Shown: positions 46,705 through 54,356 of the stretch, one piece after another
Numbering within the stretch: position 1 is the first letter of the stretch
Layout of the letters: every line of letters starts with the position of its first letter
Assembly (NCBI GenBank): GCA_963792785.1
Contig: CAWBXO010000004.1
Span: 806,001-870,000, forward strand
Direction of reading: 5' to 3'
Length of the DNA stretch: 64,000 bases
Source: CAWIMX01 sp963792785
GTDB lineage: Bacteria; Acidobacteriota; Vicinamibacteria; Vicinamibacterales; CAVVIG01
The notes under the pieces: model-generated
Databases searched by the model: none
The model's input: only the letters and a program-made list of their open reading frames with translations
What the model was told of the DNA's origin: nothing
Translations under genes and position numbers: made by a program

Positions 46705-46938
46705 TCATGACGCATGCCGTGGCGGGCGCCATCCCCTTGTGCCTTGGAGCAATGTCGCTCCACACCACGGGCAATAACGTATTTGGATAAAGGAACTGCC
46801 GCCGTCGTGGATACGGATCCCGAAGTCGCCGGACTCCGAAATGTGAACGATTAGAGCGTCAGGGCAATCCGCTGGATTTGCGTGAACGTCGCACGCGTGA
46901 TTCACCTGTTGCTCCATCGTCTCGCAGCAATACGGCAT
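46705..46938 (-). CDS. DUF6980-like small Cys-rich protein (cassette, copy 1)
   Basis: A 77-residue protein: MPYCCETMEQQVNHACDVHA, CPDALIVHISESGDFGIRIH, GGSSFIQIRYCPWCGATLLQ. The paired CC and CPWCG cysteines suggest a zinc ribbon. It differs from copy 2 (52464-52697) by one residue (E/Q at position 6). ATG 46938 is used by both copies. Function unknown. Confidence 0.8.
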   Translation of the reverse strand: MPYCCETMEQQVNHACDVHANPADCPDALIVHISESGDFGIRIHDGGSSFIQIRYCPWCGATLLQGTRGWRPPRHAS

Positions 46939-46950
46939 CTTATTCTGTCT

Positions 46951-47045
46951 GGCTAACGACACGCGATGAGCCGCGGGCGCGGCGCCACCGCTATCGTCAT
47001 GATCATGATGCGCCGCGAGCCGTCGGCTCCATCGCGCGGTTAGAC
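46951..47045 (-). repeat. attC site 8
   Basis: Bounded by ggctaac (46951-46957) and gttagac (47039-47045), 95 bp. Arms cacgcgatgagccgcgg / cgagccgtcggctccatcgcg enclose an AT-rich palindromic centre (tcatgatcatgatg). Confidence 0.82.
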
Positions 47046-47284
47046 GGCCCGTCGAAGCCGCACCACGCTCACTCCTATCGATGGCGGCGCACGACCAGTC
47101 GACGGGACGGCCACCGCCGCCCGACGGCGCGCCGGGTCGCACGACGGGCCTGCGAGATGCTGCAAACCAGCCTGGCCGACGCTGGAGCCCGAATGCACTC
47201 CGGACGGTCGTTCGAAGAAGCTAAGACCGGGCAACACCGGAATCGCCAAGCCTGCCGAGCCGAAAGAGCTCTACTCGTCTGCCC
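47046..47284 (-). other. Gene cassette without a convincing gene
   Basis: A 239-bp cassette body. The only minus-strand ORF (47040-47249, 69 residues, ending VVRLRRAV) has no recognisable domain and its start is not supported. Its end next to the attC (ggccgtctaac on the minus strand) resembles those of the other gene-poor cassettes. Confidence 0.5.
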
Positions 47285-47368
47285 GTCTAACGTGCCAAAT
47301 GAGCCGCGCGCCGCTGCGACACGATCACACCAGACGGGCGGTGCGTCGGCTCCATTTGGAGGTTAGAC
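47285..47368 (-). repeat. attC site 9
   Basis: Bounded by gtctaac (47285-47291) and gttagac (47362-47368), 84 bp. Arms gtgccaaatgagccgcgcgc and gcgtcggctccatttgga pair, as in attC5. Confidence 0.88.
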
Positions 47369-47381
47369 GCCGTCCAACAGA

Positions 47382-47933
47382 CTACTTCGCCGCCCACGCT
47401 TCTGGTCCTCCCAGCTGCCACACTGAATCCCGCAGCGCGAGGAGTTCCGGTGGAATGTTCTCGTGGAGGCGCACCGTTTTGCTCGTAGATCCGAGTTGGA
47501 GAGTCAGCTCCGTCCAGCGGCCAGTGCCAGCCACGCCACCGTACAGGAGCAGCGCATCGCCCTTTCTGACTGCCGATCCAACTCCGCCATAGTAGTCGAG
47601 GGCGTCGAAAAACCTCGCGCCAAGAAACGCATTAACGAGTGCAACAACCTCGTCAGGCTCAATGGGCCGTCGCTGAGTGGCTGCTCTTGGGGGCGTCCCC
47701 AGGTCCTCGAGCTCCACGAAGCCGTCACCAAGCACCCGAACGCGATAGTCTACGCAGCGTCCCGCGCATCCGTCGCCGCCGCCGGTCACTAGCTGAATCA
47801 GCACGTCTGAGAGTTCCACGGATGGAGGGAGAGTCCCTGGCCCCACGGAATGCACCTGCCCGCGGGACGGGCGCGACAACAAGGCCAAGCCGACGACAAA
47901 TGCGGCAGTAGCATGTCGGTAACGCGGTGACAT
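47382..47933 (-). CDS. Exported DUF6438-like protein (cassette)
   Basis: A 183-residue protein with a signal peptide (ATAAFVVGLALLSRPSRGQ). The domain has CAGRCVDYRVRVLGDGFVEL and RRPIEPDEVVALVNAFLGAR, the DUF6438 pattern (Cys-containing loop, then a helix), ending FFDALDYYGGVGSAVRKGDA and a C-terminal extension. The function is not known. It is an intact cassette gene 14 bp from attC9. Confidence 0.7.
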   Translation of the reverse strand: MSPRYRHATAAFVVGLALLSRPSRGQVHSVGPGTLPPSVELSDVLIQLVTGGGDGCAGRCVDYRVRVLGDGFVELEDLGTPPRAATQRRPIEPDEVVALVNAFLGARFFDALDYYGGVGSAVRKGDALLLYGGVAGTGRWTELTLQLGSTSKTVRLHENIPPELLALRDSVWQLGGPEAWAAK

Positions 47934-47961
47934 TCGAGGATCCCCCCGATCCGTTCAGTGC

Positions 47962-48012
47962 GTCTAACGTGCGAATGAGCTGCGAAAGGCGGTAGCGCAA
48001 GCGCTGTTAGCG
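47962..48012 (-). repeat. attC site 10 (short, 51 bp)
   Basis: Bounded by gtctaac (47962-47968) and gttagcg (48006-48012). It is shorter than the others, with arms gagctgcgaaaggcg / ggtagcgcaagcgc. The right box deviates (gttagcg). Lower confidence, but cassette genes on both sides support it. Confidence 0.6.
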
Positions 48013-48026
48013 GCGTTGTCGAGGCA

Positions 48027-48445
48027 TCACGAGCACGGAGAGAGACAGCCAACTGCTGCCACATGCCCAGCATGTCGAGTGCTCCACGCCTCAACGATCT
48101 TGCCACCAGCGAGGCGATAGATCGTGATACCGCCGATGGCGATTCGCTTGCCGGTTGCCGCCACACCCGGAAGCTGGCCGGTGTGTGTCGCCGTTGCACT
48201 CCAGCGCCCGACAACCGTGTCACCTGTGCTGATTAGCTCGTCGAACGTCACGTGGGAATCCGGGAAGGCGGACCGGAACATCGCGATAGCTTGCCTCCAG
48301 TTCTCGCGGTCGCCTATGCCATCTGGCATGTGCGGCCCGTGATAATGTGCCTCGGCCGCCATGACCTCGCACGAATGTCAAGGGCGCGTCGGTTCCATAT
48401 TCGGAAGCGATTGCGAGACGAGGGCCTTGTGCGCTTTCCGACATT
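48027..48445 (-). pseudogene. SnoaL/ester-cyclase-like protein (cassette, frame breaks)
   Basis: A strong start (GGAGG then ATG at 48445) opens MSESAQ, but the frame with the SnoaL body (HGPHMPDGIGDRENWRQAIA, GDTVVGRWSATATHTGQLPG, GGITIYRLAGGKIVEAWS) begins only at 48362, and after EAWS the family ending (LDMLGMWQQLAVSL) is in a third frame. So at least two frame breaks occur, near 48375 and 48088. It is either a decayed cassette gene or error-laden sequence. SnoaL-like proteins are small cyclase/isomerase or ketosteroid-isomerase folds. Confidence 0.65.
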
Positions 48446-48484
48446 GTGTTCACCTCCGATCTTGGGTTCGTGCATCGAAGATCC

Positions 48485-48557
48485 GTATAACGTCCGGGTT
48501 TCAGCCGCGGCGGTTCAGGATCGCACCGGCCGCCGACGGCTGCAAGCCGTGTTAGGC
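48485..48557 (-). repeat. attC site 11
   Basis: Bounded by gtataac (48485-48491) and gttaggc (48551-48557), common core type (tcagccgcggcggttcagga / gccgacggctgcaagccgtg). Confidence 0.9.
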
Positions 48558-48565
48558 AGCTCACC

Positions 48566-49064
48566 GCGTTGGATCTTGCACAAGAGGCTCGTTCACGTAC
48601 AAGATCACTTCGCGTCGGTCGCCAGCACCATCTGCCGCGCCAATCCCGGCGCCCACAGCGCCCCAACCGGCCGCGAGCATCGCCGCCAGGCGCTGCGGTT
48701 GGTCACAGTGCTGGCAAATCCCGGCACACTCCCGGCGAACCGCGCTCCACGACCAGGCCGCGTTTGGCTTTCTGAGTTGTCTGCCGTTGGATCAGGAGAA
48801 TCCGGCGGACATCGGATCTTGAGAGGGAGATCACCCTCGGCCCATCCGATAACGTGATGGAATCTCCTTGGGCGGACAAGAATCGAGCGTGATCGGTCCT
48901 GCGCCGATGGCTTCCACATGCAGGCGACCGCCGGGCGACAGCCTAGTCACCGCAGACCGATTTTTGTCCGCATTCACGCTCAGGGCGGGCGACGTTCGGG
49001 CGGTCGCGCAACCGGCCACGCTGGCGATCGTCACGAGCGCCAAGACCCATGAGTGTCGGCTCAT
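48566..49064 (-). pseudogene. Glycine-rich lipoprotein (cassette, frame breaks)
   Basis: It opens MSRHSWVLALVTIASVAGCA with a lipobox cysteine, then RLSPGGRLHVEAIGAGPITL. The next family-like block (VISLSRSDVRRILLIQRQTT) and the last (AVGAGIGAADGAGDRREVIL) are in other frames, and the reading ends QDPTR just before attC11. At least two breaks occur. This order (lipobox, SRSDVRRIL strand, glycine-zipper, basic end) matches a common cassette-borne lipoprotein type of unknown function. The break may be from sequence error. Confidence 0.55.
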
Positions 49065-49080
49065 AGAAGTAGTGTCGTCT

Positions 49081-49177
49081 GGCTAACGCCATGCGGCTCA
49101 CCTGCGGCGGCCGCTATCTGGGGCGTCGAACGACTCGTTCGGTAGGCGGCCGCCGACAGGTGCAGCCGCTGTTAGAC
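49081..49177 (-). repeat. attC site 12
   Basis: Bounded by ggctaac (49081-49087) and gttagac (49171-49177), 97 bp. Arms gcggctcacctgcggcggcc and ggcggccgccgacaggtgca pair. Confidence 0.88.
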
Positions 49178-49187
49178 GCCCCGTCGC

Positions 49188-49584
49188 TCAAAGCAAAGGA
49201 TGCCCGCAACCGCGCAGTGTATCAATATCGTCAGCCATGATGCGGCTCCGTGACCCCAAGATGCTTTCGTGCGAGCTCATCTGCTGTCCGGAACAGAGCG
49301 TATCGAGAGCGCCGTCAGTTGCGGACCATGTCTCGACTTCTTGCCACTGCGCAGGAGTCGAGCTTCCGACGAAGTCCGCTGCCTCGCAAACGAGCAAGGA
49401 TTCGCGGCCGTCCCACGTCAGCCGAACCCGCCGATGCCGATTGCCAGCCACCACGACCCGCGAGCTGAAGTGAGATAGTCGAAATGATGTTCGAAGATCG
49501 CATAGACACGGGCGCCAATCGCGCCGCGAACTCGCCGAACGCCCTGAAGTGGCCGAGAGAGGATGCACTGTCGTCCAATTTCAT
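49188..49584 (-). pseudogene. Hypothetical cassette gene (one frame break)
   Basis: The N-terminal part MKLDDSASSLGHFRAFGEFA (from 49584) and the C-terminal part RVVVAGNRHRRVRLTWDGRE ... WQEVETWSATDGALDTLCSG, ending CGHPLL, are in different frames with the shift near 49470. Joined they give a plausible ~130-residue protein of unknown family. It could be intact in reality if one base is misread. Confidence 0.5.
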
Positions 49585-49590
49585 TTGTGC

Positions 49591-49659
49591 GTCTGACGTC
49601 AGGCATCAGCCGCAGCGCGCCCTTTGCGCTCGCGCTGTCGGCTGCATGCCATGTTAGGC
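49591..49659 (-). repeat. attC site 13
   Basis: Bounded by gtctgac (49591-49597, variant of the 7-mer) and gttaggc (49653-49659), 69 bp; arms ggcatcagccgcagcgcgc / gcgctgtcggctgcatgcc. Confidence 0.82.
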
Positions 49660-49701
49660 TGCGCTTGCATGTATGTCGACTCTGACATATCCTGAAATCC
49701 G

Positions 49702-50069
49702 ATGAGCCCGCGCGACAAACCGCTGGTCTGGTTGCGCGGGCAGGTCAAGACGCCGCCGTTTGGCCCGGATGCCCGCGTTGAGGCCGGCTTCCTGCTGAGA
49801 CGCCTGCAACGCGGTGAGGGGCTCGGCTGCCGCACTCTCGACCGATGCCGGCTGTCGGACCAGGGTGTCACGAACTGCGAATCGTGGACGGACCTATGAA
49901 CTGGCGCATCATGTACCACATTGCCCAGGACGCGATCGTCATTCTCGACGTCTTTCCGAAGAAGACGGCCGCCATCCCGAAGTCGGTGATGACCGAGTGC
50001 CGCAAACGGTTGGCTGCGTTCACACGAGTGGTCGAAGCCCAGAAAGGAATAAGCCGTGCGCGCCGATAA
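49702..50069 (+). pseudogene. HigB/RelE-like toxin (cassette, plus strand, one frame break)
   Basis: The first part MSPRDKPLVWLRGQVKTPPF ... LRRLQRGEGLG and the second MPAVGPGCHELRIVDGPMNW ... IVILDVFPKKTAAIPKSVMT join if one base is restored near 49836 (ggctgccg to ggcatgccg, giving LGMPHSRPMP). The result is a phage-derived Gp49-like/HigB toxin of ~120 residues, an mRNA interferase of the RelE fold. It is read opposite to most cassettes and has its antitoxin just downstream. The frame break could be sequencing error or toxin inactivation. Confidence 0.75.
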
Positions 50070-50388
50070 ACAGAAGAAGCTCGAACGCGCCGGATGGACG
50101 GTCGGGGATGCCGGTGACTTCCTGGGGTTGTCCGCCGATGAGCGACGCTTCGTCGAGGTCAAGCTCGCGCTAGCTGACGGGTTGCGACGTCGACGGGAGC
50201 AACTCGGGTTGACCCAGAGCGAGGTGGCCGAGCGCTTCGGCTCAAGCCAGTCGCGAGTGGCCAAGATGGAACGCGCGGACGGCTCCGTCACGACTGATCT
50301 GCTCCTGAAATCTCTGTTTCGACTCGGCGCTAGTCCGCGGGACGTGGCTCGTCTATTGATTCCCAAGTCTCGGAATCACGCAGCCTAA
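50056..50388 (+). CDS. HigA-like XRE-family antitoxin (cassette)
   Basis: A 110-residue protein with an XRE helix-turn-helix: LRRRREQLGLTQSEVAERFG, SSQSRVAKMERADGSVTTDL. The short N-terminal region GWTVGDAGDFLGLSADERRF is typical of antitoxins paired with Gp49-like toxins. It overlaps the toxin end (50056-50069), so both are translated together, and the protein should repress its own promoter. Oriented opposite to the array, the pair must supply its own promoter. Confidence 0.88.
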   Translation: MRADKQKKLERAGWTVGDAGDFLGLSADERRFVEVKLALADGLRRRREQLGLTQSEVAERFGSSQSRVAKMERADGSVTTDLLLKSLFRLGASPRDVARLLIPKSRNHAA

Positions 50389-50456
50389 CGTCCAGCGCTT
50401 CAGCCGCGGCGGCTCAGGATTTCACCAGCGGCCGACGGCTGCAAGCCGTGTTAGGC
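50383..50456 (-). repeat. attC site 14
   Basis: Bounded by gcctaac (50383-50389) and gttaggc (50450-50456), common core type (tcagccgcggcggctcagga / gccgacggctgcaagccgtg). The antitoxin stop (taa) lies in its left box. Confidence 0.92.
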
Positions 50457-50945
50457 GGCGTGTTCCAATGCTTCAAGAAAGCGCTCAACGTCCGCCGGAA
50501 GCGGTCCGGAGCGCTCCACGTGCGGCCACACCTGAATGCGACCCGCAATTGCGGACGGCGCCAAGCTGATCGTTGCCAGATCATCGTGAAGGTCCTGGCG
50601 TCGACCACAATGCAATGCATCGCAGGCCTGCCGAATGCCGGGACGGCAGTCGCGCCGATAGCATGTCCGGCCCAAGTAGCGCCCCGCTTCGTCCGCGAGA
50701 AACACGTCCGCCGTCCGGTTCAAACCCTGTAGCGTACCTTGCAGGCGTCGCGCGACTCGCGCCAATGGCCCCAAGTCAGCCTCGTGAGTCACGGTGACGA
50801 GAAGGTCGATGTCCTTCAGGCTTGGCTTGTCGGTCACAATCGATCCGATGATGACAATCCGCCGCACACCAGGAACGTCGCTTGCCGCTCGTATGAAACG
50901 TGCAGCCTCATCCAAGAATGGTTCTCGAAGAGTTCGAGGTTCCAT
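50451..50945 (-). CDS. Nucleotidyltransferase-domain protein (cassette)
   Basis: A 164-residue protein with the Pol-beta-type nucleotidyltransferase signature: a GS motif (RIVIIGSIVTDKPSLKDIDL) followed by the metal-binding DxD-like DIDLLVTV. The rest (TADVFLADEAGRYLGRTCYR) resembles MNT-type domains. Similar proteins include stand-alone antitoxin-like MNT proteins and aminoglycoside adenylyltransferases; there is no evidence for drug resistance here. The stop lies in attC14. Confidence 0.75.
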   Translation of the reverse strand: MEPRTLREPFLDEAARFIRAASDVPGVRRIVIIGSIVTDKPSLKDIDLLVTVTHEADLGPLARVARRLQGTLQGLNRTADVFLADEAGRYLGRTCYRRDCRPGIRQACDALHCGRRQDLHDDLATISLAPSAIAGRIQVWPHVERSGPLPADVERFLEALEHAA

Positions 50946-50974
50946 TTTCCGAATCTGCGCTAATGTCGTCTACC

Positions 50975-51047
50975 GCCTAACGTCCAGGCTTCAGCCGCGG
51001 CGGCTCAGGATCGCACCTGCCGCCGACGGCTGCAAGCCGTGTTAGGC
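50975..51047 (-). repeat. attC site 15
   Basis: Bounded by gcctaac (50975-50981) and gttaggc (51041-51047), common core type, same as attC4. Belongs to cassette M copy 2. Confidence 0.92.
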
Positions 51048-51081
51048 AGCGCTTGAACACGCCCTGCGGCTAGTACTACCT

Positions 51082-51831
51082 TCATTGCACCGCTCGTCCA
51101 AATGACTGAACCGCAATGGTCAGGATAATCACATTGGCAACTGCACCGACCGCGACGACCGTGAATAGTGCCCAGGACACCCTCTCAATCGTGTCGGAGG
51201 TGTTCGCATACCTCGCCGCGATCACATTGCCCAATGCGAACGCGAACACGAGGACAAGCAAAGGGAAACCAGCAAAGCCGGCAAGCAAGATGCTATGTGA
51301 TATCACGTCGCTGAATCTGGCAACCTCTGCCCGCGTCACCGCGACTCGGACGCCAGAAGTGGGCGCCAGAGCAACACCTGCCTCCATCACAAGTGTTGCA
51401 ATCCGTTCGGTAAGATACGTCAGGATGCCAACCGGCGCGATCAGCACGGCGGACGCCAGCACGAACCAGGTTGCTCGTGGCGCCGGCGTCGCGACTGGAG
51501 CGGAATCGTGCGCCCACCGTCTCCGAATCGACATCTGAAGCGCAGCCGCAATGCTGATGGCAACTACAAAGCCCACTGCACCAAACCACAACGGGCGGGC
51601 AACCAGAAGGGCCAACGTTGCGGCCTCCTTCACACCGGCGTCGCTGATCTTCGCTGTTGCCTGGAATGCGCGAGCGGATTGAACAGCCGTGAATGGCACA
51701 GGGGTGATGAGAAACAACAGGGCCAGAGGAAGCCCGGTTAGCACAAGGGGAGCGGATCCGTGTCGATGACTGGATTGGCGGACGAGTAGCCAAAGGCCGG
51801 CACCGACAACGATCGCGACAGCGACAAACAT
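51082..51831 (-). CDS. Membrane protein of unknown function (cassette M, copy 2, intact)
   Basis: A 249-residue protein with about six membrane helices, for example VAVAIVVGAGLWLLVRQS, SAPLVLTGLPLALLFLITPV, WFVLASAVLIAPVGILTYL and LVLVFAFALGNVIAARYA. No family recognised. The second copy (43062-43812) is frame-broken and flanked by an IS. The whole cassette, including its attC, is almost identical in both places. Confidence 0.7.
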   Translation of the reverse strand: MFVAVAIVVGAGLWLLVRQSSHRHGSAPLVLTGLPLALLFLITPVPFTAVQSARAFQATAKISDAGVKEAATLALLVARPLWFGAVGFVVAISIAAALQMSIRRRWAHDSAPVATPAPRATWFVLASAVLIAPVGILTYLTERIATLVMEAGVALAPTSGVRVAVTRAEVARFSDVISHSILLAGFAGFPLLVLVFAFALGNVIAARYANTSDTIERVSWALFTVVAVGAVANVIILTIAVQSFGRAVQ

Positions 51832-51865
51832 TTTGGCGACCTTCTCCTCGTTCTCAGTCGCGGCT

Positions 51866-52024
51866 GCCTAACGCACAGCGCTCAGCCGCGAGCGAAGCAG
51901 CCCGGCGCGCGGTTGAGCCCGGTCGATGATAACGCCACTGCGCCGATCCAGTTCACCGGCGTCGTACCGGTCGATTGAGCCCCGATGGTGATGCGCAGCT
52001 CGTCGGCTGCAGCGCGTGTTAGAC
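51866..52024 (-). repeat. attC site 16 (long, 159 bp)
   Basis: Bounded by gcctaac (51866-51872) and gttagac (52018-52024). Nearly the same as attC3 but with gtcgtaccggtc where attC3 has gtcgccggtc. Belongs to the gene-poor cassette at 52025-52346. Confidence 0.75.
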
Positions 52025-52346
52025 GGTCCGTCGATGGAGCACCACGCCGACCGTATCGACGCCGGGCCGACCACCGGCCCAGAAACCACCCGGAGCGGCG
52101 CGCGCTCGACGAGCCCCTGCGTCCGCACAAGGCAAGGCGACGACTTCGGCCCTGCCGCGCTCGGAACCCGCGCGCCGCGCCCCGGACCGAGCTTGAACGT
52201 CCAAGGTGCCGCCGACCCGCCGCTACCCACACGATCAATCGATGGAGCCCGAAGCCCGCTCGAACAGCCGGGCGGAGAAGCCGAGTGAGTGAACCACTTC
52301 AAACGGCCGAGTGAGCCCAAATCCGAAAGGTGTTCTTCCTCTATCC
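52025..52346 (-). other. Gene cassette without a convincing gene (copy 2)
   Basis: Nearly identical to 41353-41676 (for example gcaaggcg for acaaggcg near 52135 versus 41463, and gatcaatc for gatcgatc). Substitutions are few and scattered and do not obviously favour synonymous change, which gives no support for a coding role. Confidence 0.5.
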
Positions 52347-52456
52347 GTCTAACGCACAGCGCTCACCTGCGGCACGCGCGCTTCAACGATAGCACCGCGC
52401 GCGAGGGGCGCGCGTGAGCGCGGCCAGGTGCCGTCAGGTGCAGCGGCATGTTAGCC
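52347..52456 (-). repeat. attC site 17
   Basis: Bounded by gtctaac (52347-52353) and gttagcc (52450-52456), 110 bp, nearly identical to attC7 from the arm cgctcacctgcggcacgc onward. Confidence 0.9.
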
Positions 52457-52463
52457 AGCACCT

Positions 52464-52697
52464 TCATGACGCATGACGTGGCGGGCGCCATCCCCTTGTG
52501 CCTTGGAGCAATGTCGCTCCACACCACGGGCAATAACGTATTTGGATAAAGGAACTGCCGCCGTCGTGGATACGGATCCCGAAGTCGCCGGACTCCGAAA
52601 TGTGAACGATTAGAGCGTCAGGGCAATCCGCTGGATTTGCGTGAACGTCGCACGCGTGATTCACCTGTTGCTCCATCGTCTGGCAGCAATACGGCAT
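52464..52697 (-). CDS. DUF6980-like small Cys-rich protein (cassette, copy 2)
   Basis: A 77-residue protein, MPYCCQTMEQQVNHACDVHA ..., with the CPWCG motif near its C terminus. The gene and its attC are near-identical to 46588-46938; the neighbouring cassettes differ. The likely fold is a zinc ribbon; function unknown. Confidence 0.8.
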   Translation of the reverse strand: MPYCCQTMEQQVNHACDVHANPADCPDALIVHISESGDFGIRIHDGGSSFIQIRYCPWCGATLLQGTRGWRPPRHAS

Positions 52698-52709
52698 CTT
52701 ATTCTGTCT

Positions 52710-52787
52710 GGCTAACGTCCGCGTTTCAGCCGCGGCGGCACCCGCCTCTTGCGCTTGGCCGCCGTCGGCTGCAAACGCTTGTTAGGC
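52710..52787 (-). repeat. attC site 18
   Basis: Bounded by ggctaac (52710-52716) and gttaggc (52781-52787), 78 bp. Arms gtttcagccgcggcggca / gccgccgtcggctgcaaacg. Same as attC20. Belongs to the intact HEPN cassette. Confidence 0.92.
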
Positions 52788-53287
52788 GGCGTCGCTTCTT
52801 CTCTGAGCTTGCGCATTAGCACGCGGCCGTGCTTTGTGACGAATCCACTCGGATCCTCAACGGGTCGCATGTCTTCTGGAACGAAAGCGACGAGAGTTCT
52901 AAAGAGACTGATTACGAGATCGACTTCCTCATTTCCAACTTCGACAGGATCGTGCGGCCGCGGATACCGAAGCTCACCCCAGCCGTCGACGAGAGTCAGC
53001 GTGTACTCACCGCGATCGGTGAGGACTGTTTCGGGCAATTCCCGCTGCAGGTCCGTAAAAAGTTGTTGGACGCTGTGGGTCGCCGGAAATTCGCCCTTAA
53101 CGGCGAGAAGGAGCACCTTCAACAACAGCTGGATCGAGAGGTGAGAAAGGTATCCAGCGGAGTCCAGGCAATAGGGGCTGGCATCGAAGAGAACCAACGC
53201 TGAACGCATGTGATCACGGGCTGACTCAACGAGCTCTGGCCCCCTAAAGCCGTGGCTGGCGCCGAACAGTCGGTTGACCCTCTGCAT
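52712..53287 (-). CDS. HEPN-like domain protein (cassette, copy 1, intact)
   Basis: A 191-residue protein. The helical N-terminal half has ESARDHMRSALVLFDASPYC and DSAGYLSHLSIQLLLKVLLL, followed by the HSVQQLFTDLQ pairing, resembling HEPN domains of defence and toxin systems. I do not see a full Rx4-6H active site. The C-terminal half has a strand-rich VDGWGELRYPRPHD. The last ~20 residues (PNKRLQPTAAKRKRRVP...) are encoded by the attC itself. ATG 53287 has GAGG 7 bp upstream. Confidence 0.68.
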   Translation of the reverse strand: MQRVNRLFGASHGFRGPELVESARDHMRSALVLFDASPYCLDSAGYLSHLSIQLLLKVLLLAVKGEFPATHSVQQLFTDLQRELPETVLTDRGEYTLTLVDGWGELRYPRPHDPVEVGNEEVDLVISLFRTLVAFVPEDMRPVEDPSGFVTKHGRVLMRKLREEATPPNKRLQPTAAKRKRRVPPRLKRGR

Positions 53288-53314
53288 CACCAATCCTCGT
53301 CTGATCGCTCAGCC

Positions 53315-53530
53315 GCCTAACGGGCCGGCTCACCTGCGGCACCGCGCGTCCGCTCAGGCTGCGGCGAATTGCGTCCCACGCCACCCTGCTCGGATGCGGC
53401 CGAACGCCGAACGCGATCACGGCCAGTGAGCCAGCCCGATTGTGCGAAGTATCGCACCGCTGGCAATTCGCCGCAGCCTGAATATGAACAACGCCCGCGC
53501 GGTGCCGTCAGGTGCAGCCGGAGGTTAGAC
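53315..53530 (-). repeat. attC site 19 (very long, 216 bp)
   Basis: Bounded by gcctaac (53315-53321) and gttagac (53524-53530). The outer arms cggctcacctgcggcaccgc / gcggtgccgtcaggtgcagc pair, and within lies another long stem, ggctgcggcgaattgc pairing with gcaattcgccgcagcc, around a ~90-bp loop. This is far larger than the usual 57-141 bp. Belongs to the gene-poor cassette at 53531-53752. Confidence 0.75.
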
Positions 53531-53752
53531 AGCCCGTCGAGTGAGCCCACTGCCAAGCGGCCCGGCCGGGCCTGGACGCTGGTTTCCGTGTCGGACCCCG
53601 ACCGGGCGCGAGTCGCTCGAAGCCCGCGCGGCCCAAGGCAGCAAGGACGAGATGAGCAGCCAGGTGCCTCCGAAGAGGCGAGCGAGCGTGCCCAGGAGAC
53701 CCAACCACCCCCAGAGCGAGAGCGTATGAGTACTTGGCGGATCTTTCGCGCC
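53531..53752 (-). other. Gene cassette without a convincing gene
   Basis: A 222-bp cassette body. Its only minus-strand ORFs (66 residues at 53508-53708 and a shifted one at 53317-53556) have no recognisable domain. It separates the two HEPN cassettes. Confidence 0.5.
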
Positions 53753-53830
53753 TGTTAACGTCCGCGTTTCAGCCGCGGTGGCACCCGCCTCTTGCGCTTG
53801 GCCGCCGTCGGCTGCAAACGCTTGTTAGGC
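53753..53830 (-). repeat. attC site 20
   Basis: Bounded by tgttaac (53753-53759) and gttaggc (53824-53830). Same core as attC18 with one change (ggtggcac for ggcggcac). Belongs to the broken HEPN copy. Confidence 0.9.
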
Positions 53831-54328
53831 GGCGTCGCTTCTTCTCTGAGCTTGCGATTAGCACGCGGCCGTGCTTTGTCACGAATCCACTCGGATCCTC
53901 AACGGGTCGCATGTCTTCTGGAACGAAAGCGACGAGAGTCTAAAGAGACTGATTACGAGATCGACTTCCTCATTTCCAACTTCGACAGGATCGTGCGGCC
54001 GCGGATACCGAAGCTCACCCAGCCGTCGACGAGAGTCAGCGTGTACTCACCGCGATCGGTGAGGACTGTTTCGGGCAATTCCCGCTGCAGGTCCCTAAAA
54101 AGTTGTTGGACGCTGTGGGTCGCCGGAAATTCGCCCTTAACGGCGAGAAGGAGCACCTTCAACAACAGCTCGATCGAGAGGTGAGAAAGGTATCCAGCGG
54201 AGTCCAGGCAATAGGGGCTGGCATCGAAGAGAACCAACGCTGAACGCATGTGATCACGGGCTGACTGCAACGAGCTCTGGCCCCCTAAAGCCGTGGCTGG
54301 CGCCGAACAGTAGGTTGACCCTCTGCAT
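53755..54328 (-). pseudogene. HEPN-like domain protein (cassette, copy 2, frame breaks)
   Basis: A near-identical copy of the gene at 52712-53287, starting at ATG 54328. It has at least four single-base differences in length: ctgcaacg for ctcaacg (54265), cacccag for caccccag (54017), agtctaaag for agttctaaag (53938), and gcgattag for gcgcattag (53855). The frame is broken several times, so this copy is inactive if the sequence is right. Confidence 0.8.
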
Positions 54329-54356
54329 CACCAATCCTCGTCTGCATCGCTCAGCC

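Noticed and set aside
50451..50945. Aminoglycoside-resistance nucleotidyltransferase cassette
   Set aside because: It shares only the basic GS...DxD nucleotidyltransferase signature; no aad/ant-specific motifs are visible, so no resistance call is justified.
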